A program made the translations under genes and the position numbers. The notes under the pieces are model-generated. The model was given only the letters and a program-made list of their open reading frames with translations, was not told where the DNA came from and ran no database searches. A stretch of 64,000 nt of DNA, from contig NZ_WRXO01000005.1 of the NCBI RefSeq assembly GCF_009758125.1, positions 372,001 through 436,000 on the forward strand, written 5' to 3'. Shown piece after piece: positions 51,159-59,971 of this stretch. The stretch is from Chitinophaga oryziterrae. Its GTDB lineage: Bacteria > Bacteroidota > Bacteroidia > Chitinophagales > Chitinophagaceae. How positions within the stretch are numbered: position 1 is the stretch's first letter; the number at the start of each line of letters is the position of its first letter.

Positions 51159-52106
51159 ATGAGAAAATCCATTTTAACCGCTATTTGCGTTTTGTTATGT
51201 TTTGGTATGCTGCACGCGCAAACGGACTGGATGAAGAAATCCAGGGAAGAGGCCAGCAGTAAGATAAAGAAAGATGCCATTGATACTACCCACTTCCCCT
51301 GGAAGAAAGGAGCTATTCTCAACGTGAATGTGAACCAGGGAACGCTGAACAACTGGGCTGCGGGCGGTGATAAATTCTCTTTTTCCCTGGCATCCGCTTT
51401 TAGTGCATTTGCCTTTTACAGAAACGGGAAGCATAACTGGGATAATGTGATTGACCTTGCTTACGGGTATGTGAATACTACCAGTTTAGGTGGCCGTAAG
51501 AGTGATGACCGTATAGGATTGACATCCAAATATGGTTATGAAATTGCCAAGAGCCTGTACCTGAGTGCGTTGGTAGATTACCGTTCCCAGTTTACGAACG
51601 GTTACCTGTATGCATCTGATACAGCAAAGCCACAACTGGTATCCCGTTTTATGGCACCGGCTTATGTGCTGTTTTCTCCCGGTCTTGATTTTAAACCCAA
51701 TGACCAGTTATCTGTATTCTTCTCTCCTGTTACTGCCCGTTACGTAATTGTGATGGATGATCACCTGGCAGCGCAGGGCGCTTTTGGTGTAGACACAGGT
51801 AAACATGTTAAATCTGAGTTTGGTGCTTATTTTTCCTTTAACTGGGTAAGCCAGATTGCGAAGAATATTGTGTACAAAACCAGGTGTGATCTATTCTCCG
51901 ATTATAAACATAACCCGCAGAATATTGATGTGTTCTGGACCAATACCCTGAATTTGCAGGTAAACAGGCATATATCCGCCAATATCTCCCTGGATATGAT
52001 CTATGACGACGATGTGAAAGTGTTTGAAAACACCAAAACCGGTGTGATGGGGCCCAGACTGCAAATAAAAGAGGTTATCGGGGTCGGGTTTACGGCAAAG
52101 TTCTGA
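51159..52106 (+). CDS. DUF3078 outer membrane protein
   Basis: 315 residues. Signal peptide (ends MLHAQ, residue 21), a short charged segment, then a DUF3078-type beta-barrel-like body: WKKGAILNVNVNQGTLNNWAAGGDKFSFSLASAF at its start (strongly conserved NWAAGG), then paired aromatic strands, and the end GVGFTAKF with terminal Phe. Probably an outer membrane protein restricted to Bacteroidota; function unknown. Confidence 0.85.
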   Translation: MRKSILTAICVLLCFGMLHAQTDWMKKSREEASSKIKKDAIDTTHFPWKKGAILNVNVNQGTLNNWAAGGDKFSFSLASAFSAFAFYRNGKHNWDNVIDLAYGYVNTTSLGGRKSDDRIGLTSKYGYEIAKSLYLSALVDYRSQFTNGYLYASDTAKPQLVSRFMAPAYVLFSPGLDFKPNDQLSVFFSPVTARYVIVMDDHLAAQGAFGVDTGKHVKSEFGAYFSFNWVSQIAKNIVYKTRCDLFSDYKHNPQNIDVFWTNTLNLQVNRHISANISLDMIYDDDVKVFENTKTGVMGPRLQIKEVIGVGFTAKF

Positions 52107-52122
52107 TGAGCGGGATTTTGCC

Positions 52123-52130
52123 TACTTTTG
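52123..52130 (+). promoter_or_regulatory. -7 promoter element of scpA
   Basis: TACTTTTG matches TAnnTTTG. Transcription would start near 52137, so TTG 52138 would leave no leader; ATG 52150 is the likely start. Confidence 0.5.
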
Positions 52131-52149
52131 GTAACCTTTGCACCATTAT

Positions 52150-52932
52150 ATGAATGATCATAGTTACAAAATAAAGCTCCCACAGTTTGAGGGACCGTTT
52201 GATCTCCTGCTTTTCTTTATAGAAAGAGATGAGCTTGATATCTATAATATTCCTATCAATACCATTACGCAGGACTTCCTGACTTATATCCATCACCTGG
52301 AACAGCTGAATATTGAGCAGGCCAGTGAGTTTATACTGTTTGTATCTACCCTGATGCGTATCAAGGCCAAAATGCTGATCCCGCGTAAAGAGCTGGATGA
52401 GCAGGGTATTGAGATAGATCCACGGCAGGAACTGATAGATAAGATCATGGAATACAAGCGTTTCAAACAGGCAGCGGCAGAACTGGCAGAAAGAGAAGCC
52501 GACCGTATGCTGCAGGTGAAACGTGGTAATATTGCCAAAGAACTGGCTACCATTGGTGAGCTAACCAGCGAAGGTACTGAGGTACAGACGCTTACGCTCT
52601 TCAAACTGACCAAAACCTTTGAAAAGGTGATGCAAAGAGTGAAGCAGCGGGATAACAAGCCCCAGCACGTTGTATATAAGTACGATTATACGATGGAAGG
52701 CTCCCGTGAATACATGATAGAGCTGGCCAGCAAGGAGAAAACCATGTCATTTGAGAAGATGTTCGATCATTGCCACGACCGTGTACATGCGATATTCCTG
52801 TTCCTGGGTATGCTGGAACTGGTGCAGATGAAGTACCTGGGGATTATGGTAGGAGAAGGACGTAATAATTTTATCATCGATTATATAGAACCAGAAGACC
52901 GGGAAGTAGAAATTGCCGGTGTTTTCGAATGA
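52150..52932 (+). CDS. scpA: segregation and condensation protein A
   Basis: 260 residues from ATG 52150 (MNDHSYKIKLPQFEGPFDLLL). Kleisin of the SMC-ScpAB condensin. N-terminal domain: FEGPFDLLLFFIERDELDIYNIPI and QASEFILFVSTLMRIKAKMLIPRKE. The C-terminal winged helix (about 190-260) contains AIFLFLGMLELVQMKYLGIM. It bridges the SMC head and the ScpB dimer. scpB is not in the window. Its stop overlaps the start of an AraC-family gene by 4 bp (ATGA at 52929). Confidence 0.95.
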   Translation: MNDHSYKIKLPQFEGPFDLLLFFIERDELDIYNIPINTITQDFLTYIHHLEQLNIEQASEFILFVSTLMRIKAKMLIPRKELDEQGIEIDPRQELIDKIMEYKRFKQAAAELAEREADRMLQVKRGNIAKELATIGELTSEGTEVQTLTLFKLTKTFEKVMQRVKQRDNKPQHVVYKYDYTMEGSREYMIELASKEKTMSFEKMFDHCHDRVHAIFLFLGMLELVQMKYLGIMVGEGRNNFIIDYIEPEDREVEIAGVFE

Positions 52933-53828
52933 GTGAAAAAAGAAACCATATAGAAGTAGTTTCCTTACCGGAATATGCACATACAGACCCTAAGTTTGTT
53001 GTGTCCGGCCTGTGCGAACTGGGAGATGGTTTCTTTGCCCAGAATGGTATTGCGCACCGCCACGATTTCTATACCATCTACTGGATCAGGAAAGGGCAGA
53101 TGCAGCATACCATAGATACAGTTACCCATGCTGTAAAAAAGAATATGTTATTCTTCCTGGCCCCGGGCCAGGTGCATAAAATGGAGTTTAGTGAGAAGGT
53201 GGAAGGGTATATGATTGCCTTTCAGGATGCCTTTATGTGTCTGAAAGACCAGGCAGCCACCCTGATGGGCATTAACTCATCCCTGTTCTTCAATAACCAG
53301 TTCAGCAGCGTGATCACCCTTAACCCGGAACAGGAAAAGGAGTTTGATATGCTGGTACATATGATGATGAAGGAGCTGAGACAGCAGGCTACTGAATATG
53401 AAACGGCTTTACACGGGCTGTTGCGTTATTTCCTGGTGCTGGCTTCGCGTATAAAGGGAAGCAGTATGATCGCCACCCCGGAACAGCATGCTACGCATAA
53501 CAGTTCCCAGTTTCTGCAATTTAAAAACCTGATAGAAGAGAAATATACCATATTAAAGAATGTATCGGATTATGCTGCTTTATTGCATATTAAACCCGTG
53601 CTGTTAAACGAGATCAGCAAACAATTGTCTGGTATCACAGCAGGAGAGCATATCCGTAACCGCGTTATCCTCGAAGCCCAACGTTATTTATACAATACCG
53701 ACCTTTCTGCAAAAGAGATAGCCTACAAACTGGGCTTTGAAGATCCCCATTACTTCAGCCGTTTTTTCAAGAAATACACCAGTCAGACGCCCTCAGAATT
53801 TAAGGAAGCGTCCCGGGCGAATGTGTAA
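52929..53828 (+). CDS. AraC-family transcriptional regulator with N-terminal cupin
   Basis: 299 residues. N-terminal cupin-like sensor (about 20-120; HRHDFYTIYWIRKGQMQHTID and FFLAPGQVHKMEF, the classical cupin motif 1 and 2 pattern) and a C-terminal AraC HTH pair (about 205-299; DYAALLHIKPVLLNEISKQLSGITAGEHI and SAKEIAYKLGFEDPHYFSRFFKKYTSQTPSEF). Ligand unknown. The start overlaps the scpA stop by 4 bp, so it is probably translated from the scpA mRNA. Confidence 0.92.
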   Translation: MSEKRNHIEVVSLPEYAHTDPKFVVSGLCELGDGFFAQNGIAHRHDFYTIYWIRKGQMQHTIDTVTHAVKKNMLFFLAPGQVHKMEFSEKVEGYMIAFQDAFMCLKDQAATLMGINSSLFFNNQFSSVITLNPEQEKEFDMLVHMMMKELRQQATEYETALHGLLRYFLVLASRIKGSSMIATPEQHATHNSSQFLQFKNLIEEKYTILKNVSDYAALLHIKPVLLNEISKQLSGITAGEHIRNRVILEAQRYLYNTDLSAKEIAYKLGFEDPHYFSRFFKKYTSQTPSEFKEASRANV

Positions 53829-54072
53829 GTAAAAAAAATAGTCCACCACTTAAGTCTTTTTATCCATTTCCAATATTTGTTGCAACAGTTAATTTTGTAT
53901 TGTAATTCGGAAGTGACAGAAGATAAAGTGAAAGAGACAACAGATAATGTGAAAAGATCAGGTAGCTGGCATAGTTATGGGGCAATACCCCGGATGTCTG
54001 CGAATCCTGAAGGCATATCAATATCACATCCTTCAATAAAATTAAAAAACTTAAAACACTAAATTTAAAATC

Positions 54073-54600
54073 ATGGCAACCTGGAAAATTGATCCAACTC
54101 ACAGTGATGTAGAATTCAAGATTAAACATTTAATGATCACCAATGTTACTGGTTATTTCGGTAAATACGATGCAACCGTAGAAACTGCCGGTGATGATTT
54201 TACTGACGCTAAAATCACCTTTGAAGCGGATGTAGCAAGCATTACAACAAAGAATGCAGACCGTGATCAGCACCTGCAGGCAGAAGATTTCTTCCATGCA
54301 GCACTGTATCCTAAAATTATTTTCGTATCTACTTCTGTAAAGAAAGTTGACAACGAAACTTTAAAAATAAGTGGTGACCTGACTATGCGCGGTGTTACTA
54401 AACCAGTAGTATTAGATGTAGAATATAGCGGCATTGTTAAAGACCCATACGGTCAGACTAAGGCAGGCTTTGAAGTAAAAGGAAAGATCAACAGAAAGGA
54501 ATTTGGGGTTTCATTCAACGCAATAACAGACAATGGTGGCGTGATGCTGGGTGAAGAAGTGAAATTGCAGGCTAGTGTGCAGTTAGTGAAACAGGCGTAA
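54073..54600 (+). CDS. YceI-family lipid-binding protein
   Basis: 175 residues, one YceI lipocalin-like domain: TWKIDPTHSDVEFKIKHLMITNVTGYFGKYDATV, the HL-x-DFFHAALYPKIIF region, DLTMRGVTKPVVLDVEYSG and FGVSFNAITDNGGVMLGEEVKLQASV. No signal peptide is visible (starts MATWKID), unlike periplasmic YceI; it should be cytosolic or non-classically exported. Members bind polyisoprenoid or fatty acids. A long gap of 240 bp separates it from the AraC gene. Confidence 0.92.
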   Translation: MATWKIDPTHSDVEFKIKHLMITNVTGYFGKYDATVETAGDDFTDAKITFEADVASITTKNADRDQHLQAEDFFHAALYPKIIFVSTSVKKVDNETLKISGDLTMRGVTKPVVLDVEYSGIVKDPYGQTKAGFEVKGKINRKEFGVSFNAITDNGGVMLGEEVKLQASVQLVKQA

Positions 54601-54747
54601 GGCGGATTTTCTGGCGATAACCATTGCAGCTAAAGAACAACGGACAGGATAAGGAATCAACAGCAAAAGGGGGAAACGGAATAACATTAATGCAATGGGT
54701 GTGAAGTGAGAATTTGTTGAAGGATTGATTGCCAGAGATAGTGTGTA

Positions 54748-54776
54748 GCCGGATGAAGCAATTCATCCGGCTTTTT
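54748..54776 (+). terminator. rho-independent terminator downstream of the YceI gene
   Basis: 10-bp perfect stem GCCGGATGAA/TTCATCCGGC with a GCAA (GNRA) loop, followed by T5. It ends the YceI transcript about 150 nt after the stop codon. Confidence 0.88.
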
Positions 54777-54887
54777 GCGTGTGGAGAAAAATCTACGTAA
54801 CGTGTTTATTTGTGAGACAAAAAGAAGTAGTATTTTGAGACACTAATCAATGCTCATATTCTTTAATCCATACAAAATTTTTTAATC

Positions 54888-55298
54888 ATGAAGAGAACTG
54901 CATCTGCTAACTGGCAAGGTACCGGCAAAGAAGGGAAAGGAACTGTAAGCACTCAGTCAGGCGTATTAAGCAACACCGCTTATTCTTACAAGAGCCGTTT
55001 TGAAGAAGGTATTGGTACTAACCCGGAAGAGCTGATAGGCGCTGCACATGCCGGCTGTTATACTATGAAGCTCAGTTTCCTGTTATCTGGCGCTGGTTTC
55101 ACGCCCGAGAACATCGATACAAAAGCGACTATTACTTTAGATAATGGCGCTGTTACCAGCAGTCATCTGGAAGTAACTGTAAAAGCAGCAGGACTGGAGC
55201 AGGACAAATTTGCTGAACTGGCAGAAGACGCCAAGAACAATTGTCCTATCTCTAAACTGCTGAACGCAGAGATTACACTGGACGCTAAACTTGCATAA
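54888..55298 (+). CDS. OsmC-family peroxiredoxin
   Basis: 136 residues. Thiol-dependent organic hydroperoxide reductase fold. Catalytic cysteines are both present: AAHAGCYTMKLSFLL and AEDAKNNCPISKLL. The N-terminal ANWQGTGKEGKGTVSTQSGVLSN and FEEGIGTNPEELIGAAHAG are typical of OsmC rather than Ohr. Protects against osmotic or hydroperoxide stress. A nested palindrome lies downstream, between this gene and the pirin gene. Confidence 0.94.
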   Translation: MKRTASANWQGTGKEGKGTVSTQSGVLSNTAYSYKSRFEEGIGTNPEELIGAAHAGCYTMKLSFLLSGAGFTPENIDTKATITLDNGAVTSSHLEVTVKAAGLEQDKFAELAEDAKNNCPISKLLNAEITLDAKLA

Positions 55299-55331
55299 AT
55301 AATTTGAGGAGCGTAAATCTCCCGATTTATT

Positions 55332-55386
55332 GATAGCTCCGTTAAGTGCGACGTGTTACAAACACGTCGTGCCCAACGGAGCTATC
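55332..55386. repeat. nested palindrome (12-bp outer and 8-bp inner stems)
   Basis: Outer arms GATAGCTCCGTT (55332-55343) and AACGGAGCTATC (55375-55386) are perfect. Inside, GACGTGTT/AACACGTC (55350-55357 with 55361-55368) forms a second perfect stem with an ACA loop, extended by C-G. A short T4 follows but there is no classical terminator tail. Confidence 0.75.
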
Positions 55387-55510
55387 GACTTTTGGAGCAC
55401 TATTTTTGTTCCCTTGCAAACGTCAAATTATCCACTCTTTTCTTTAATCCATCCATTCCCTGCATAACAATATATCAGGACCTTTGTAGTAGAAAAAAGG
55501 AGATATTGTT

Positions 55511-56221
55511 ATGGAAAAGATCATTCACAGGGCAGCGTCCCGGAGCTTTTCAAATCATGGCTGGTTGCAGAGTTATCATACATTCAGTTTTGCAGGATAT
55601 TACAACGAGGAACGTATTCATTTTGGCGCATTGCGTGTATTAAATGATGATATGGTAAAGGGCGGTATGGGCTTTGGTACACATCCGCACGATAATATGG
55701 AAATAGTTTCCATTCCCTTACATGGAGCATTGGAGCACCGCGATAATACCGGCAGACATGAAGTGATCCGTACAAATGAAGTACAGATTATGAGTGCTGG
55801 TTCAGGCATTGTACACTCAGAATTTAATGCATCGAAAACTGATCCTGTCAGTTTTTTACAGATATGGGTGTTCCCTAAATTACGTGATATCACGCCAAGG
55901 TATCAGCAGCAGGCATTTGAGCCTACCGGAAGGAATAATAAATTGCAGGTAGTCGTGTCTCCTGAACATGAAAGTGGTGCGTTACTCATTAACCAGGACG
56001 CATGGTTTTCATTAGGGAAATTTGATGCAGGTAATACTGTGGACATTGTATCGAAAATGGCACAGCAGGGAAGTTATTTATTAGTATTGGAAGGAGAGGT
56101 GGAAGTAGCCGGAGAAGTGCTGCAACGCCGCGATGCTATTGGGTTAACAGATTTTGATAAGGTGACGGTGAAGGCACTTAAAGCAACAGAGTTTTTGTTG
56201 ATTGATGTTCCAATGAACTAA
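55511..56221 (+). CDS. pirin-family cupin protein (YhhW-like)
   Basis: 236 residues, two cupin domains. The N-terminal domain holds the metal ligands: GTHPHDNMEIVSIPL (His pair) and SAGSGIVHSEFN (third His and Glu). Start SRSFSNHGWLQSYHTFSFAGYYN is diagnostic for pirins. E. coli YhhW shows quercetin 2,3-dioxygenase activity; a physiological substrate is unknown. C-terminal cupin is without ligands. The nested palindrome lies upstream; a terminator follows. Confidence 0.93.
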   Translation: MEKIIHRAASRSFSNHGWLQSYHTFSFAGYYNEERIHFGALRVLNDDMVKGGMGFGTHPHDNMEIVSIPLHGALEHRDNTGRHEVIRTNEVQIMSAGSGIVHSEFNASKTDPVSFLQIWVFPKLRDITPRYQQQAFEPTGRNNKLQVVVSPEHESGALLINQDAWFSLGKFDAGNTVDIVSKMAQQGSYLLVLEGEVEVAGEVLQRRDAIGLTDFDKVTVKALKATEFLLIDVPMN

Positions 56222-56266
56222 TATCTGTATTAAAAGATAATTTGGATGTATAAATTATTTTGGAAA

Positions 56267-56303
56267 GGGTTATCACGGCGCAGTCCGGTGATAACCCTTT
56301 TTT
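56267..56303 (+). terminator. pirin gene terminator
   Basis: 10-bp perfect stem GGGTTATCAC/GTGATAACCC (56267-56276 with 56288-56297), followed by T6. Confidence 0.88.
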
Positions 56304-56407
56304 ATTAATTGTAAAAAGGTTTGTAACTTAGAAATACGTACTAACAGGCTATTGTATTTGCGACAGAAAGATTGTTTTTCTTATCATTCACGCTAAAATC
56401 AATACAT

Positions 56408-56776
56408 ATGGAAGTTTCCGCTCAAATTTCAGAGCTTGAACAGATTAATGACTGGAAGGCAGAAGTAGAATCTGCAAGAGATGCCATCCGGTCTATGCGT
56501 AGCCAGCTTGAGCAGGCGGTATTACGCACTACAGATGAAGATGACCGAGTTCAGATCGAACATTTTCAGAATCAGTTTATCCGGCAGATGGAAGTAGCTG
56601 ATGAAATGCACCACGACCTCAGGCAATCCGCAAAAAAGATCAATGGCAAGCTACCTGTGTTACATGATGACAGGCCGGTAGATAACCTTGAAACGCTGAA
56701 TGACCGCATGCATACATTCAGGAAATTATATAGTGAATTACAGAAAGAGTTTGGTGAGTTTATCGCCTTCTCATAA
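56408..56776 (+). CDS. small helical hypothetical protein
   Basis: 122 residues from ATG 56408 (MEVSAQISELEQINDWK); the frame is open 12 codons further up (MFFLSFTLKSIH) without support. Entirely alpha-helical and charged, with heptad-like patterns (WKAEVESARDAIRSMRSQLEQAVL; LNDRMHTFRKLYSELQKEFGEF) that predict a coiled coil or helical bundle. No membrane segment, signal or known motif. No family recognised. It ends 5 bp before the stop of a convergent reductase gene. Confidence 0.65.
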   Translation: MEVSAQISELEQINDWKAEVESARDAIRSMRSQLEQAVLRTTDEDDRVQIEHFQNQFIRQMEVADEMHHDLRQSAKKINGKLPVLHDDRPVDNLETLNDRMHTFRKLYSELQKEFGEFIAFS

Positions 56777-56781
56777 CCTAG

Positions 56782-57828
56782 TCAAATTTCAATTACGACT
56801 GACGGAGTTACCGGATAGCTTGTGCAGGTAAGTATAAATCCCTGTGCAAGTTCCTTATCCGTTAATACTTCATTCCAGGCCATCCATGTTTTCCCCTCCC
56901 TGCAACGGGCCGTGCAGGATCCACATACCCCGCCCCTGCAGCTATATGGGAGGGGATGCCCCTGTGCCAGTGCAGCATTCAATATTGTCATGTTGCCTGG
57001 TACGGATAAATGATACTCTCCTTTATTTGTTCTCAGCAATACTTCCTTTATCGTATTATCATCCGGTTTACCCATCCTGGCTAACTGAGGAGAGGTGTTC
57101 ACTACAAAGTTCTCTTTGTGTAACTGTTCTTCTGCAAAGCCCATGAAGGTGAGCGTGAGCATAATCATGCGCATGTAATCGGGCGGGCCACATACGAAGA
57201 ATTGTGCATCTGAATGATTAAAGCGCATTTGCGATTTTACGAGAGGCTCTAATAGAATATTGCTAAGTCTTCTGTAAGCTGACTTGTTTTCTTCATTGTC
57301 ATTGCTGAAGAAATACATTAAATGTAACTGGCTGTTGAATTGCTTTTCCAGTTTTTGCAGTTGATGATAGAAGATCGTACGTTCGTGAGAAGTGTTGCTG
57401 TATATTAGTTTTACGTGTGTATCCGGTTCGGTATGCAGAATGTGTTTCAGCAAAGAGAACAGTGGCGTGATACCACTGCCGGCGCCGAATAAAAAGATAT
57501 CTCTTTTGTTTTTATGATCGTTCAGTGTGAACCTGCCGGAAGGTTGTATACAGGTGATAGTATCCCCTGCTTTCCAGTTGCGCAGGATGTGCCGGGAGAT
57601 CTCTCCATTTTCTTTTTTTCTTATCGTAACGGCCGGAAAAGGATCAATACCGGGGGTGGAACTGAATGAATAGGAACGGCGGTATTCTGTACCGTGTAAA
57701 TTGATGAGGAAGGTAAGGAACTGCCCCGGAAGATAGGAGAAAGGTGCTCCTTCCAGTATGTAAGTAAATGCGTCAGCTGTTTCCCGGATGACCTCTTTTA
57801 TCTGGAGACGTAAGTACAGTTCGTTCAT
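56782..57828 (-). CDS. PaaE-like NAD(P)H-dependent reductase with 2Fe-2S domain
   Basis: 348 residues, three domains in order: FAD-binding (about 1-105; LPGQFLTFLI, RRSYSFSSTPG), NAD(P)-binding (about 110-230; LFGAGSGITPLFSLLKHIL, FVCGPPDYMRMIM) and C-terminal plant-type ferredoxin (about 255-348; CRGGVCGSCTARC then a fourth Cys in ILTCTSYP). This is the layout of PaaE/phenylacetyl-CoA epoxidase reductase and HCP reductase. No oxygenase genes are nearby, so the partner is unknown. Confidence 0.93.
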   Translation of the reverse strand: MNELYLRLQIKEVIRETADAFTYILEGAPFSYLPGQFLTFLINLHGTEYRRSYSFSSTPGIDPFPAVTIRKKENGEISRHILRNWKAGDTITCIQPSGRFTLNDHKNKRDIFLFGAGSGITPLFSLLKHILHTEPDTHVKLIYSNTSHERTIFYHQLQKLEKQFNSQLHLMYFFSNDNEENKSAYRRLSNILLEPLVKSQMRFNHSDAQFFVCGPPDYMRMIMLTLTFMGFAEEQLHKENFVVNTSPQLARMGKPDDNTIKEVLLRTNKGEYHLSVPGNMTILNAALAQGHPLPYSCRGGVCGSCTARCREGKTWMAWNEVLTDKELAQGFILTCTSYPVTPSVVIEI

Positions 57829-57840
57829 CGGATAAAAGTA

Positions 57841-57889
57841 AAAAACAAAAGCCGAAGCGCATACGCCCCGGCTTTTGTTTTTTTTACTT
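57841..57889. terminator. terminator downstream of dxs
   Basis: 14-bp stem AAAAACAAAAGCCG/CGGCTTTTGTTTTT (57841-57854 with 57869-57882). It lies between two minus-strand genes and ends the dxs transcript. Confidence 0.87.
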
Positions 57890-57903
57890 ATTGTATAACC
57901 TTA

Positions 57904-59829
57904 TCAGGCAGTAACTGTAATCTTATCTTTCAGCATTTCCCTGGCCACTTTAGCGATGCCGGTAGCATCGTAACCACATTCGCGGTGCAGATCTTCGGGT
58001 TTGCCATGTTCAATGATACGATCCGGGATACCCAGGATACGTACGCTGGCTTTATAACCATGCTGCGCCATGAATTCCAGGATAGCGCTACCGAACCCGC
58101 CGGTGATAGCCGCATCTTCAACCGTGATAACCTTGTCGAATTCGCTGAATATCTCATGCAGTAAGGCTTCGTCCAGTGGTTTCACAAAGCGCATATCGTA
58201 ATGGGCAGGCTGTAAGCCATCTGCCAGTAGTTCTTTGCATGCTTCTGTAACGAAGTTACCGGGATGCCCCAGGGAGAGGATAGCAATATCCTTACCGCTG
58301 CGGATCTTACGACCGGTACCGATCTTTATTTCTTTGAACGGCTGACGCCATTCCGGCATAACACCCTGTCCTCTTGGATAACGGATCACAAAAGGTTGTT
58401 GCATGGTTGGCAACTGGGCGGTATACATCAGGTTACGCATTTCTTCCTCATTCATCGGGGCGCTGATGATCACGTTAGGTACGCAACGCATGTACGCAAT
58501 GTCGTAAGCACCATGATGGGTAGGGCCATCTTCACCCACAACACCCGCACGGTCCAGGCAGAATACTACAGGGAGCTTCTGGATGGCTACATCATGGAGA
58601 GCCTGGTCGTAAGCACGCTGGAAGAAGGAAGAGTAGATGTTACAGAATACGCGCATCCCCTGGGTAGCCAGACCGGCAGAGAGGGTAACGGCATGCTGTT
58701 CACAGATACCCACGTCGAAGGCGCGGTCCGGCATCTGTTCCATCATGAATTTGAGGGAGGAACCGGAAGGCATGGCAGGAGTAATACCCATGATGGTTTT
58801 ATTCAGTTCTGCCAGTTCTATGAGGGTATGACCAAAAACGTCCTGGTATTTAGGCGGTTGAGGTGTTTCTACTACTTTTTTGAAGATTTCTCCGGTGATT
58901 TTATCGAACAGTCCGGGTGCATGCCAGGTGGTCTGGTCCTTTTCTGCCAGCGCATAGCCTTTACCTTTGGTGGTAACGATATGCAGCAGTTTGGGGCCGG
59001 GGATATCCTTCAGGTCCTGGAGGGTATCAACCAGTTTGATGATGTTATGACCGTCGATGGGGCCGAAGTAACGCAGTTTGAGCGCTTCAAACAGGTTACT
59101 GGAGCTGGACACTACGCCTTTGAGGCTGGCTTCCAGTTTGGATGCCATATCCCGGGTAAAGCGTTTGCCGATCGGCAGTTTGCCCAGCATATGCCATACA
59201 TCATCTCTCAGTTTGTTATAGGTTGGAGAGGTGGTGATGTCTGTTAAATATTCTTTCAGCGCGCCCACATTCGGATCTATGGACATGCAGTTATCGTTCA
59301 GGATAATGAGTACGTTCGCATTGGCAACTCCCGCGTGGTTGAGGGCTTCGAAGGCCATACCGGCAGTCATGGCACCATCGCCTATCACAGCAATGTGCTG
59401 GCGGTCGGCTTCTCCTTTGTATTTGGAAGCGATGGCCATGCCCAGGGCAGCGGAGATGGAAGTGGAAGAGTGTCCTACACCAAAGGTATCGTAGGGGCTT
59501 TCATCCCTTTTAGGGAAGCCGCTGAGGCCTTTGTACTTACGATTGGTATGAAATACGTCCCGGCGTCCGGTCAGTATTTTGTGTCCGTAGGCCTGATGTC
59601 CTACATCCCATACCAGCTGGTCATAGGGGGTATTAAATACATAATGCAACGCTACGGTCAGTTCAATCACACCCAGGCTGGCCGCAAAGTGCCCGCCATG
59701 TACGCTTACTACGTCAATAATGAACTGGCGGAGCTCTTCGCTCACTTCATGCAACTGCTCTTTACTCAGCTTCCGCAAGTCCGTAGGGGTTTCGATCTTG
59801 CCCAACAGGGGGCCCGGCGTTATATTCAT
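57904..59829 (-). CDS. dxs: 1-deoxy-D-xylulose-5-phosphate synthase
   Basis: 641 residues from ATG 59829 (MNITPGPLLGKIETPTDLRKLS). The longer frame start at 59859 overlaps the promoter. Catalyses the first step of the MEP pathway from pyruvate and glyceraldehyde 3-phosphate. Signatures: HFAASLGVIELTVALHYVFNTP, VWDVGHQAYGHKILTGR, TPP motif IGDGAMTAGMAFEALNHAG ending in NDN, and in the second half CEQHAVTLSAGLATQG and RAGVVGEDGPTHHGAYD. All three domains are complete. The same window encodes a prenyl-glyceryl-phosphate synthase. Confidence 0.97.
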   Translation of the reverse strand: MNITPGPLLGKIETPTDLRKLSKEQLHEVSEELRQFIIDVVSVHGGHFAASLGVIELTVALHYVFNTPYDQLVWDVGHQAYGHKILTGRRDVFHTNRKYKGLSGFPKRDESPYDTFGVGHSSTSISAALGMAIASKYKGEADRQHIAVIGDGAMTAGMAFEALNHAGVANANVLIILNDNCMSIDPNVGALKEYLTDITTSPTYNKLRDDVWHMLGKLPIGKRFTRDMASKLEASLKGVVSSSSNLFEALKLRYFGPIDGHNIIKLVDTLQDLKDIPGPKLLHIVTTKGKGYALAEKDQTTWHAPGLFDKITGEIFKKVVETPQPPKYQDVFGHTLIELAELNKTIMGITPAMPSGSSLKFMMEQMPDRAFDVGICEQHAVTLSAGLATQGMRVFCNIYSSFFQRAYDQALHDVAIQKLPVVFCLDRAGVVGEDGPTHHGAYDIAYMRCVPNVIISAPMNEEEMRNLMYTAQLPTMQQPFVIRYPRGQGVMPEWRQPFKEIKIGTGRKIRSGKDIAILSLGHPGNFVTEACKELLADGLQPAHYDMRFVKPLDEALLHEIFSEFDKVITVEDAAITGGFGSAILEFMAQHGYKASVRILGIPDRIIEHGKPEDLHRECGYDATGIAKVAREMLKDKITVTA

Positions 59830-59856
59830 ACTAATTGGATGCAGGATTTTAATGAG

Positions 59857-59864
59857 CAAAAATA
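59857..59864 (-). promoter_or_regulatory. -7 promoter element of dxs
   Basis: Reads TATTTTTG on the minus strand, matching TAnnTTTG, 27 bp before ATG 59829. Confidence 0.55.
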
Positions 59865-59895
59865 CAGATTAATGTGCACATGTCCAGAATCCATT

Positions 59896-59930
59896 CATCT
59901 GCACATTATCACATCTGCACATCTGCTCAC
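59896..59930. repeat. degenerate CATCTGCACAT microrepeat
   Basis: CATCTGCACAT appears twice, separated by TATCA, with a third partial unit (ATCTGCTCA) after it. It lies between the divergent dxs and histidine kinase genes, upstream of the dxs promoter. Confidence 0.5.
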
Positions 59931-59971
59931 CCACTCATAACATTTGGGTTCAGGTGGGGGGACGGCAACGC

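Noticed and set aside
52107..52125. GCGGGATTTTGCC shared with the repeat remnant at 40451-40509
   Set aside because: Only 13 bp match, no flanks of the element are present, and the site is explained by scpA promoter surroundings.
53877..54062. 61-codon open frame upstream of the YceI gene
   Set aside because: Low-complexity composition, no recognisable domain; more likely the leader of the YceI transcript.
54601..54747. Possible small gene between YceI and its terminator
   Set aside because: Only a short antisense frame, and no promoter; best read as a 3' UTR.
58264..59247. 327-codon open frame opposite dxs
   Set aside because: Antisense shadow of dxs, which carries all catalytic motifs on the minus strand.
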